Of a stretch of 64,000 nt of DNA, positions 50,289 through 57,840 are shown piece by piece. The notes beneath the pieces are model-generated. The model had not been told where the DNA came from. It saw only the letters and a program-made list of their open reading frames with translations, and searched no databases. The stretch lies in contig NZ_JAHHIT010000050.1 in assembly GCF_024539675.1 (NCBI RefSeq), positions 17,890-81,889 of the forward strand, in the 5' to 3' direction. Within the stretch, counting starts at the first letter, position 1; each line of letters starts with the position of its first letter. The DNA is from Streptomyces hilarionis (GTDB lineage Bacteria; Actinomycetota; Actinomycetes; Streptomycetales; Streptomycetaceae). Position numbers and translations under genes: made by a program.

Positions 50289-51206
50289 GTGCCCAGCATC
50301 GATCTCACCGGCAAGGTGGCCGTCGTCACCGGCAGCGGCCGGGGCCTCGGCCTCGCCTACGCCCATGCCCTGGCCGCCCACGGCGCCGCCGTGGTCGTCA
50401 ACGACGTCGACGAGAGCGTGGCCGAGCAGGCCGTGAAGTCCCTCGTCGAGGCCGGCGGCCGGGCCGTCGCCGAGGTGGTCCCGGTCGGCACGGCCGAGGC
50501 GGCCGAGCGGCTGGTGGACCGGGCCGTGCGCGAGTTCGGCCGGCTCGACGTCCTGGTCGCCAACGCGGGCATCCTGCGGGACAAGGTGCTGTGGAAGATG
50601 ACCGACGACGACTTCGACGCGGTGATCGCCACCCACCTCAGGGGAACCTTCACCTGCGCCCGCGCCGCCGCCGTGCGGATGCGCGAGCAGGGCGAGGGCG
50701 GCACGCTGATCCTCGTCGGCTCGCCCGCCGGCCAGCGAGGCAACTTCGGACAGACGAACTACGCGGCCGCCAAGGCGGGCATCGCCGCCTTCGCCCGCAC
50801 CTGGTCGATGGAGCTGGGGCGCGCGGGCATCACCGTCAACGCGATCGTCCCGGTGGCCGCCACCGCGATGACCGAGACGATCCCCGCCTTCGCCCCGTAC
50901 GTCGAGGCGCTGAGGGACGGCGTGCCGTTCCCGGACTTCCTGCGCAAGGGCGAGGGCTTCGGCACGCCCGAGGACTGCGCGGCCCTGGTGCCCTTCCTGG
51001 CCTCCGAGGCGGCCCGGGGCGTCACCGGCCAGGCCATCGGCATCGGCGGCGACAAGGTGGCACTCTGGTCGCATCCGCAGGAGATCCGCGCGGCCTACGC
51101 CGACGGCGGCTGGACGCCGGAGACCCTGGCCGACGTCTTCCCCGCCTCGGTCGGCGCCGAGCTCCAGACGGTCGGCATCCCGGCCCCCTCGTTCCCGGAG
51201 GCGTGA
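50289..51206 (+). CDS. SDR dehydrogenase, CouN-like beta-hydroxyacyl-CoA dehydrogenase
   Basis: 305 residues. The cofactor motif is VVTGSGRGLGLAYAHAL with VVVNDVDES (acidic, NAD-type), and the catalytic Y-x-x-x-K is in TNYAAAKAG, preceded by the Ser in VGSPAG. The NDVD start is typical of the (3R)-hydroxyacyl-CoA dehydrogenase branch of peroxisomal-type enzymes. In the hydroxycinnamate pathway it would oxidise the beta-hydroxyphenylpropionyl-CoA to the beta-keto thioester. GTG follows a GGGACACC leader with weak ribosome-binding sequence. It is the first gene of the four-gene operon; the stop overlaps the next ATG by 1 bp. Confidence 0.75.
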   Translation: MPSIDLTGKVAVVTGSGRGLGLAYAHALAAHGAAVVVNDVDESVAEQAVKSLVEAGGRAVAEVVPVGTAEAAERLVDRAVREFGRLDVLVANAGILRDKVLWKMTDDDFDAVIATHLRGTFTCARAAAVRMREQGEGGTLILVGSPAGQRGNFGQTNYAAAKAGIAAFARTWSMELGRAGITVNAIVPVAATAMTETIPAFAPYVEALRDGVPFPDFLRKGEGFGTPEDCAALVPFLASEAARGVTGQAIGIGGDKVALWSHPQEIRAAYADGGWTPETLADVFPASVGAELQTVGIPAPSFPEA

Positions 51207-52141
51207 TGGACCCCGCCACGACCCCTGCCACGCCCCCCGCCGGCGCCCCTTCCCCGGCCTCGCCGATGAACGTCGCCGAACTGGTCGCCATCGACGTGCA
51301 CACCCACGCGGAGGTGTCCTCCCGGGGGCACTCCTCGCTGGACGACGACCTGCACGCCGCCTCCGCCGCCTATTTCAAGGTCGAGGGGAAGCGGAAGCCC
51401 ACCATCGAGGAGACGGCCCGGTACTACCGGGAACGCCGGATGGCCGCCGTGATCTTCACGGTGGACGCCGAGTCCGCGACCGGCACCGCGCCGGTGCCCA
51501 ACGAGGAGGTCGCCGAGGCGGCGGCCGCCAACGCCGACGTCCTCATCCCCTTCGCCTCCATCGACCCCTTCCGGGGCAGGGCCGGTGTCCGGCAGGCCCG
51601 CCGTCTGATCGAGGAGTACGGGGTCAAGGGCTTCAAGTTCCACCCCAGCATCCAGGGCTTCTTCCCCGACGACCGCTCGGTCGCGTACTGCCTGTACGAG
51701 GTGATCGAGGAGGCGGGCGCCGTCGCCCTGTTCCACACCGGCCAGACAGGCATCGGCGCGGGCGTCCCGGGCGGCGGCGGCATCAGGCTCAAGTACTCCA
51801 ACCCGCTGCACGTGGACGACGTCGCCGCCGACTTCCCGCACCTCAAGATCATCCTGGCGCATCCCTCGTTCCCCTGGCAGGACGAGGCCCTCGCCGTCGC
51901 CACGCACAAGCCGGGCGTGCACATCGACCTGTCCGGCTGGTCGCCGAAGTACTTCCCGCCGCAGCTCGTGCAGTACGCGAACACGCTGCTCAAGGACAAG
52001 GTCCTGTTCGGCTCCGACTTCCCCGTCCTCACCCCCGACCGCTGGCTCGCCGACTTCGACAAGCTGACGATCAAGGACGAGGTCAGGCCGAAGATCCTCA
52101 AGGAGAACGCCGCCCGGCTGCTCGGGCTGACCACACCGTAA
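51206..52141 (+). CDS. Amidohydrolase-2 family enzyme, CouO-like beta-ketoacyl-CoA hydrolase
   Basis: 311 residues. Metal-site motifs: H-x-H in AIDVHTHAE, FKFHPSIQGF, LFHTGQTG, LAHPSFPW and the catalytic Asp in FGSDFP. The family includes decarboxylases and hydratases of aromatic catabolism. In Rhodococcus, CouO of this family cleaves 4-hydroxyphenyl-beta-ketoacyl-CoA to 4-hydroxybenzoate and acetyl-CoA, and the gene order here matches that pathway. The first 20 residues are Pro/Ala-rich; an alternative start at MNVAEL is possible. Confidence 0.75.
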   Translation: MDPATTPATPPAGAPSPASPMNVAELVAIDVHTHAEVSSRGHSSLDDDLHAASAAYFKVEGKRKPTIEETARYYRERRMAAVIFTVDAESATGTAPVPNEEVAEAAAANADVLIPFASIDPFRGRAGVRQARRLIEEYGVKGFKFHPSIQGFFPDDRSVAYCLYEVIEEAGAVALFHTGQTGIGAGVPGGGGIRLKYSNPLHVDDVAADFPHLKIILAHPSFPWQDEALAVATHKPGVHIDLSGWSPKYFPPQLVQYANTLLKDKVLFGSDFPVLTPDRWLADFDKLTIKDEVRPKILKENAARLLGLTTP

Positions 52142-52153
52142 GGGGCGTGGAAG

Positions 52154-53659
52154 ATGCGCAACGAGGGACTGGGGTCCTGGCCCGCGCGCCGGGCCCGCAA
52201 GACCCCGCACCGCACGGCCCTGGTCCACGGTGAACAGGCGACGGACTACCGCACGCTGTACGCCCGCACCACGCGTCTCGCGCACGCCCTGCGCGAGCGG
52301 GGCGTCCGGCGCGGCGACCGCATCGCCTACCTCGGCCCCAACCATCCCGCCTACCTGGAGACCCTGTTCGCCGCCGGCACGCTCGGCGCGGTGTTCGTCC
52401 CGCTCAACACCCGCCTCGCCGGCCCCGAGATCGCCTACCAGCTCGCCGACTCCGGAGCCAAGGCCCTCGTCTACGGACCCTCCCACGCGGGCCTGGTCGC
52501 CGGACTCCCCGGGAACACGGACGTCCGGACGTATGTCGAGGTCGGCGCCGAGTACGAGGAGGCGCTCGACGCGGCCTCCGACGAGCCCGTCGACACCCCG
52601 GTCGGCCCCGACGACACCTGCGTCATCATGTACACCTCGGGAACGACCGGCCGCCCCAAGGGCGCCATGCTCACCCACGGCAACCTGACCTGGAACGCGG
52701 TCAACGTACTCGTCGACACCGACCTGATCGCCGACGAACGCGCCCTGGTCTCCGCCCCGTTGTTCCACACGGCCGGCCTGAACATGCTGACGCTGCCGGT
52801 GCTCCTCAAGGGCGGCTGCTGCGTCCTGGTCGAGGCCTTCGACCCGGCGGCGACCCTCGACCTGATCGAGCGGCACCGGATCACCTTCATGTTCGGCGTG
52901 CCGACGATGTTCGAGCAGGTGGCCCGCCACCCGCGCTGGCCGGACGCCGACCTGTCGTCGCTGCGGATCCTGACCTGCGGCGGCTCCCCGGTCCCGACCC
53001 CGCTGATCGCCGCCTACCAGCAACGCGGTCTGACCTTCCTCCAGGGCTACGGCATGACCGAGGCCTCGCCCGGCACGCTGTTCCTGGACGCCGAGCACGC
53101 CGTCGCCAAGGCGGGCTCGGCCGGCGTCCCGCACTTCTTCAGCGACGTGCGCGTGCTGCGGCCCGACCTCACCCCGGTGGACGTGGGCGAGACCGGCGAG
53201 GTCGTCGTGCGCGGACCGCACGTCATGCCCGGCTACTGGGGGCTGCCCGAGGAGACGGCCGCGTCCTTCGTCGACGGCTGGTTCCGCAGCGGCGACGCGG
53301 CCCGGGTCGACGAGGACGGGTACGTGCACATCGTCGACCGGATCAAGGACATGATCATCTCCGGTGGGGAGAACGTCTACCCCGCCGAGATCGAGGACCT
53401 GCTGCTCACCCACCCCGACATCGCGGAGTGCGCGGTCATCGGCGTGGCCGACGGCACGTGGGGCGAGGTGCCGCGCGCGGTGGTCGTGCCCCGCGAGGGG
53501 GCCACGCTCGATCCGGACGCCGTCCTGGCCTCGCTGGCCGGACGCCTCGCCAAGTACAAGATCCCCAAGTCGGTGGTGGTGGCGGACTCACTTCCGCGCA
53601 CCGCCTCCGGAAAGCTGCTGAAGTCCCGGGTGCGCTCCCGGTTCGGCTCCGACTCCTGA
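52154..53659 (+). CDS. Acyl-CoA ligase, CouL/PhdA-like hydroxycinnamate-CoA ligase
   Basis: 501 residues of the ANL superfamily. The AMP-binding P-loop is IMYTSGTTGRPKGAML, the A5 motif is GYGMTEASPG, A7/A8 are GWFRSGDAARVDEDGY and DRIKDMIISGGENVYP, and the adenylation Lys is in PRTASGKLLKS. It activates a carboxylic acid with ATP and CoA. The neighbouring hydratase, dehydrogenase and hydrolase genes make p-coumarate or ferulate the best guess. The ATG lies 12 bp after the amidohydrolase stop. Confidence 0.85.
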   Translation: MRNEGLGSWPARRARKTPHRTALVHGEQATDYRTLYARTTRLAHALRERGVRRGDRIAYLGPNHPAYLETLFAAGTLGAVFVPLNTRLAGPEIAYQLADSGAKALVYGPSHAGLVAGLPGNTDVRTYVEVGAEYEEALDAASDEPVDTPVGPDDTCVIMYTSGTTGRPKGAMLTHGNLTWNAVNVLVDTDLIADERALVSAPLFHTAGLNMLTLPVLLKGGCCVLVEAFDPAATLDLIERHRITFMFGVPTMFEQVARHPRWPDADLSSLRILTCGGSPVPTPLIAAYQQRGLTFLQGYGMTEASPGTLFLDAEHAVAKAGSAGVPHFFSDVRVLRPDLTPVDVGETGEVVVRGPHVMPGYWGLPEETAASFVDGWFRSGDAARVDEDGYVHIVDRIKDMIISGGENVYPAEIEDLLLTHPDIAECAVIGVADGTWGEVPRAVVVPREGATLDPDAVLASLAGRLAKYKIPKSVVVADSLPRTASGKLLKSRVRSRFGSDS

Positions 53660-53684
53660 ACGACTCTCCCGTGAGGAACGGCAT

Positions 53685-54140
53685 ATGAGCATCACCGTCA
53701 ACGGCCTCGACGAGCTGAAGAAGCTCGCGGGCGGCGACCTCGGCACGAGCGAGTGGATCGAGGTCACCCAGGAACGCATCGACACGTTCGCCGACGCGAC
53801 CGGGGACCACCAGTGGATCCACGTGGACCCGCGGAAGGCGGCGGAGGGCCCCTTCGGCGCGCCGATCGCCCACGGCTACCTGACGCTGTCCCTGTTCATC
53901 CCGCTGTTCACCGAGCTGCTGGACGTCCAGGGCGTCACCACGAAGGTCAACTACGGCCTGAACAAGGTCCGTTTCCCCGCTCCGGTCAGGGTCGGCTCCC
54001 GGATCCGTCTGGTCGCCCGGCTGACCGAGGCCGAGGACGTGCCGGGCGGGGTGCAGATCACCGTCGACGGGACGATCGAGATCGAGGGCGGCGCGAAGCC
54101 CGCGGCCGTGCTTCAGAGCCTGTCGCGCTTCTCCGCGTGA
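53685..54140 (+). CDS. MaoC-like enoyl-CoA hydratase, CouM-like
   Basis: 151 residues with a single hot-dog fold. The hydratase-2 motif has catalytic Asp and His in ATGDHQWIHVDP, followed by GPFGAPIAHGYLTLSL. It would add water to the cinnamoyl-CoA double bond. GTGAGGAACGGC precedes the ATG with GAGG at a good distance. It is the last gene of the operon; a strong hairpin lies 92 bp downstream. Confidence 0.8.
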   Translation: MSITVNGLDELKKLAGGDLGTSEWIEVTQERIDTFADATGDHQWIHVDPRKAAEGPFGAPIAHGYLTLSLFIPLFTELLDVQGVTTKVNYGLNKVRFPAPVRVGSRIRLVARLTEAEDVPGGVQITVDGTIEIEGGAKPAAVLQSLSRFSA

Positions 54141-54231
54141 GCCGCCCCCGGGCGCCGGGCGCCACGTGCCCGGCCCCCGTCGCGGCCGCGACCGACGACG
54201 GGGGCCGCGCGGCCTTCGTGAGCGGTCGCGC

Positions 54232-54257
54232 GGCCCCCTCGCCCTCGTGAGGGGGCC
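54232..54257. terminator. Bidirectional hairpin terminator
   Basis: Perfect 9-bp stem GGCCCCCTC / GAGGGGGCC with an 8-nt loop, between the convergent MaoC and PHP genes and directly at the end of the latter. Another GC-rich dyad precedes it at about 54175-54205. Confidence 0.65.
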
Positions 54258-54258
54258 G

Positions 54259-55926
54259 TCAGCCGACGACGTCCACGAAGACCGGGTTGGAGTAGAACCA
54301 GGTGTCGGCCCACGGGTCGCCGTCGCCCGGCTCGTGCGGGATCGGCCCGTGCGGGTCGACGGACGCGCCGAGGTATCCGGTCCCGTTGCGGTTGCCGTCG
54401 CTGCCGCGCAGCCGGACGTAGAACGACTCGTCGCCGACGGCGAGCGGGACGCGCAGGGTGTACGTCCCCCTGCGGCCGCTCACGTCGGTCGAGCGCACGA
54501 CGCGCGTGTCGGGGGCCCGCCAGGCGTCCCGGTCGGCCACCGGGCCGCGCACCGCGCCCCGGACGACGTCCACGTGCGCCAGCTCGGGCAGGATTCCCTG
54601 GGGGTTGGGGCGCGAGGCGGTCGTCACGGTGATGTCGAGGGTGAGCCTCTCGCCCCTTCGCACCCGCAACCGGCCGCCGAGGGTGACCCCGCGCCCGCCG
54701 CCGTGCTCGCGCCGCAGCCGGACCTCCAGACCGTCCAGCAGATGCCCGTGGTCCAGCCACACCCGCCCCTCGCGCAGCCCCGTCATCACCGCACGGTAGC
54801 CGTAGCGGGTCACGCCCACGTGGGTGCGGCTGAACTGGCCCGGCCAGAAGTCGCTGCCCGGCTGCGGGGTGTCGGTGTTCACCGGGTCCGGCAGCTTTCC
54901 GGTGTTGTCGAAGTTCCGCCCGGCCGGCCAGTCGCCGTTCTTCCAGGTGTCGAGGACGGTCCGGTGGTTGTCGGAGTTGGTGGTGATCGAGAACAGCCGG
55001 CCCTCGGCCAGCATCGCGTCCCACAGACCGCCTACGGTCGCGGTCGCCCAGTCGAAACCCCCGTAGGTGAGGTAGGCGTCCGCCGGGTAGCCCGCCCAGG
55101 ACTGGGCCGACGGTTTGTTCTCGTACTCGCCGCGGATGGACGTGGTCCCCCGCAGTCCGGGGAGGGCCGCGCCCTGGGCGCCGGGCGCGCCCTCCATGCC
55201 GATCATGATCTCGGGGGCCGCGTCGCGCCAGGCGCGCATCTCGTGCGGCGAGTCGATGCCCAGGCGCAGCGGGTGGTTGGCCAGGACGAGGACGTCGTCG
55301 ACGTAGCCGGTGCGACGCTGCTCGGCCAGCCACCTGATGGCCTTGACGGCGTGCGCCTCGTTGCGGGCGGTGTCCGCGGCGCCCGCGGCGCCCTCCGTGT
55401 AGCCGAGCAGCTTGCCGTCGTAGGCGAGTTCGAACCTGGTGAGCAGGTCGACCTCGTGCGGGCCGGGCGCGGCGAACACCGTGCAGTGCTCGGCGGCCGG
55501 GATGTACCACTCCAGGCCCTGGAAGATCAGCTGACGCGGGTTGTCGGCCCGGGCCCTGAGGATCTCCTGGTGCTCCAGTGCGGCGCCGAAGGAGGCGTGC
55601 CCGAAGTTGGAGTGCTCGTTGAACACCATCCAGTCCAGTCCGTACCGGGCGGCGGCCCGGGCCTGCTGGGAGAACGTGTACTTCGCGTCGTGGCTGTACA
55701 CCGAGTGCACGTGGTGGTCGCCGACGAGATAGGCCAGACGCGGGTCCTCGCCGCCGTGACCTCCGCCGGCGGCCGCGGCGGCCGGGGCGGCCGCACCGCC
55801 CAGCGCGAACGCCGCCCCGAACAGGCCCGCGCGTCGCATGAGGTGACGCCTCGAGACGCCCTGGGCGTCGAGGTCGGCGGGGGACACCGCCGGATCGGCC
55901 CAGACGGGCAGCTGCTGCTCGGTCAT
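54259..55926 (-). CDS. Tat-exported PHP-domain phosphoesterase-like protein
   Basis: 555 residues. The N terminus carries a twin-arginine signal (VSRRHLMRRAGLFGAAFALG, about 24-43, then an Ala-rich run), so the folded protein is exported. The PHP domain (about 65-380) shows GDHHVHSVYSHDAKYT, VFNEHSNFGHASF, LANHPLRLG and NSDNHRTVL, a full set of metal-binding motifs. The last 160 residues are beta-rich. It probably hydrolyses a phosphodiester or phosphomonoester outside the cell. The ATG overlaps the preceding phosphoesterase gene by 4 bp, so two exported phosphoesterase-like proteins are co-translated behind a beta-galactosidase gene. Confidence 0.75.
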   Translation of the reverse strand: MTEQQLPVWADPAVSPADLDAQGVSRRHLMRRAGLFGAAFALGGAAAPAAAAAGGGHGGEDPRLAYLVGDHHVHSVYSHDAKYTFSQQARAAARYGLDWMVFNEHSNFGHASFGAALEHQEILRARADNPRQLIFQGLEWYIPAAEHCTVFAAPGPHEVDLLTRFELAYDGKLLGYTEGAAGAADTARNEAHAVKAIRWLAEQRRTGYVDDVLVLANHPLRLGIDSPHEMRAWRDAAPEIMIGMEGAPGAQGAALPGLRGTTSIRGEYENKPSAQSWAGYPADAYLTYGGFDWATATVGGLWDAMLAEGRLFSITTNSDNHRTVLDTWKNGDWPAGRNFDNTGKLPDPVNTDTPQPGSDFWPGQFSRTHVGVTRYGYRAVMTGLREGRVWLDHGHLLDGLEVRLRREHGGGRGVTLGGRLRVRRGERLTLDITVTTASRPNPQGILPELAHVDVVRGAVRGPVADRDAWRAPDTRVVRSTDVSGRRGTYTLRVPLAVGDESFYVRLRGSDGNRNGTGYLGASVDPHGPIPHEPGDGDPWADTWFYSNPVFVDVVG

Positions 55927-57800
55927 GAGGATCTCCGTGGCGTGGGTCGGTGGTTCATGAAGGACGACACGGGCAGCGCCCGTTCGACGATGCGCACGTC
56001 GCCGAGACGGCCGTGCAGGATCTGGTCGATCCGGCCGCCGTACTCGTAGCCGCCGAGCAGCCACGGCAGCCCGACGGAGGCGATGCCCACGGCCGCCGCC
56101 CGCGGGTTGCGCACGACCGGGCAGCCCTCGACGTAGAGCGTGGTGTGCCGGCCGTCGTTGACGACCGCGAGGTGCCGCCAGGTCTCCAGGGGCGTCTCCT
56201 GGCCCCAGTTGGTGGCGATGCCCTGCTGGTTCAGCGGCCGCATCGCCCACTGGGGTTCGCGGTCGTCGGACAGGGAGAGCGTGGCGAGCGGTTCGTCCGG
56301 GTCGCCGCCGGTCCTGCCCGCGGCCCCGCCCGTGCCGGTGCGGCCGACCAGCCCCGACCAGGCGTGGTGTGCGGGATCCCAGTCGGCCGGGAGGCGGAAG
56401 AACGCCTCGATCGTGTAACCGTTCCTGAAGGTGGCGGAGTTCAGCGGAGCCTTGTCGACCGTGCGCAGGTAGGCGCCTCTCAGCGGCGGCCTGGAGCCCC
56501 GGAACTCCAGGCTGCCGTGCCCGGGCTGGTCGGGGTGATGGTCGGACGACCAGGTCAGCGTCCCGCCGCCCACGGCGACGACGGTGAGGTCGTTGCCGTG
56601 CCCGGACAGGTCCCGCACGGTGCCCGTGACCGCCGCGCCGTCGCCGTGGCCGTCGAAGCGCCAGTAGGCGGCCGTGTCGCGCACCAGGACCTTCGCGGCG
56701 GGGCGCGCAGGACGCGCGGGCACCGGGTCGAAGCCGGCGAAGCGGGCGGCGAAGTCCACCTCGACGCTGAACCGGTCCGCGTCGCCGCTCAGTTCGCTCT
56801 CCTGGCGCTCCAGCTCGTTGAGTCCCTCGGCGGCCCGGCCGAGGATCCACGGGGAGACCGTCTCGACGTCGATGACGCCGCGGTCGAGGTCGAAGCGGTA
56901 CAGCCGGATCATCGCGGCGCCGCCGAAGTAGCGGTTCTGGTAGTTCGTCAGGTGCAGGTGGACGTCGTGCCCGGCCGCGTTCCTGCGCGTCGCCCGGCCC
57001 GCGGGCCAGTAGTGGCCGTTGAGGGTGAGGAAGATCTGGTCGTGGTCCGCGATCAGCCGGTCCCACAGCTGCTGTCCGTACGCCGAGAGGGAGTCGTCCT
57101 CGGCGACCAGCTCGTGGGTGGTCAGGACCACGGGGGTCCTCGGGTGCCGGGCCAGGACGTCGGCGGCCCACGCGTACCCCTGGTCCGACAGCCGCCAGTC
57201 CAGCGCCAGCACCATCCACTCCCGCCCGGCCGCCCGGAACAGGTGGAAGGTGTTGTAGCCGTCGGGGGAGGCCCCGCCGAACGTGGACCTGCCGTGGAAG
57301 CGCCGCGGGCCGAACACGTCCAGGTAGGGGGTCGGGCCCCGCTGGTCGGTCGTCGAGGATCTCACGTCGTGGTTGCCGGCCAGGACGCTGTAGCCGACCC
57401 CGCGCCGGTCGAGGAGCTCGAACGCCTCGCCGACGGCGTCCACTTCGTCCTTCTCGCCGTTCTGGGTGAGGTCGCCCAGGTGGGACAGGAAGACGATGTT
57501 CTCGTCCCGGCCGTGTTGCAGCAGGTAGCGCAGGGACGCCTCGACGGGCGCCGCGTCGATGCTCGGCCCGTCGAAGAGGTACTGCGTGTCGGGCATGACG
57601 GCGAGCGTGAAGCGGCGGCTGTCGGGGTCGGGACGCCAGGGGGCGTGGGCCGCGGACCCGGCGGCGGCCTCGGCGCCGCCGGGCAGCGCCAGGCCGGTCG
57701 TGGCGGCGGCCCCGAGCAGGGCGGTCGCCCGCAGGAAGCCGCGTCTTGCGGCGCCGGCCCGGGCGGCCTCGCCCTGATCGTGGGCATGCGAAGTACACAC
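55923..57800 (-). CDS. Tat-exported metallophosphoesterase with LamG-type domain
   Basis: 625 residues. Tat signal: ARRGFLRATALLGAAATTG. The calcineurin-type phosphoesterase domain (about 62-340) has SHLGDLTQNG, LAGNHDVR, TTHELV and LNGHYWP; the first metal motif is PDTQY, with Gln where DxH is usual, as in one sub-branch. Residues 370-620 are a LamG/concanavalin-like domain (YWRFDGHGDG, GYTIEAFFRLP, WRHLAVVNDGRHTTLYVEG) that could bind sugar polymers. GTG at 57800 has GGAG 8 nt upstream. It is 40 bp after the beta-galactosidase stop and co-translated with the PHP protein. Confidence 0.8.
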   Translation of the reverse strand: MCTSHAHDQGEAARAGAARRGFLRATALLGAAATTGLALPGGAEAAAGSAAHAPWRPDPDSRRFTLAVMPDTQYLFDGPSIDAAPVEASLRYLLQHGRDENIVFLSHLGDLTQNGEKDEVDAVGEAFELLDRRGVGYSVLAGNHDVRSSTTDQRGPTPYLDVFGPRRFHGRSTFGGASPDGYNTFHLFRAAGREWMVLALDWRLSDQGYAWAADVLARHPRTPVVLTTHELVAEDDSLSAYGQQLWDRLIADHDQIFLTLNGHYWPAGRATRRNAAGHDVHLHLTNYQNRYFGGAAMIRLYRFDLDRGVIDVETVSPWILGRAAEGLNELERQESELSGDADRFSVEVDFAARFAGFDPVPARPARPAAKVLVRDTAAYWRFDGHGDGAAVTGTVRDLSGHGNDLTVVAVGGGTLTWSSDHHPDQPGHGSLEFRGSRPPLRGAYLRTVDKAPLNSATFRNGYTIEAFFRLPADWDPAHHAWSGLVGRTGTGGAAGRTGGDPDEPLATLSLSDDREPQWAMRPLNQQGIATNWGQETPLETWRHLAVVNDGRHTTLYVEGCPVVRNPRAAAVGIASVGLPWLLGGYEYGGRIDQILHGRLGDVRIVERALPVSSFMNHRPTPRRSS

Positions 57801-57840
57801 GTGTTGCTCCGTTGCGAAGTCCGTTGCCGGAGGGAGAGGT

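Noticed and set aside
54259..57798. Single 1179-codon frame joining the phosphoesterase and PHP genes
   Set aside because: The upstream part is another frame of the metallophosphoesterase gene; the PHP protein starts at the ATG at 55926 with its own Tat signal.
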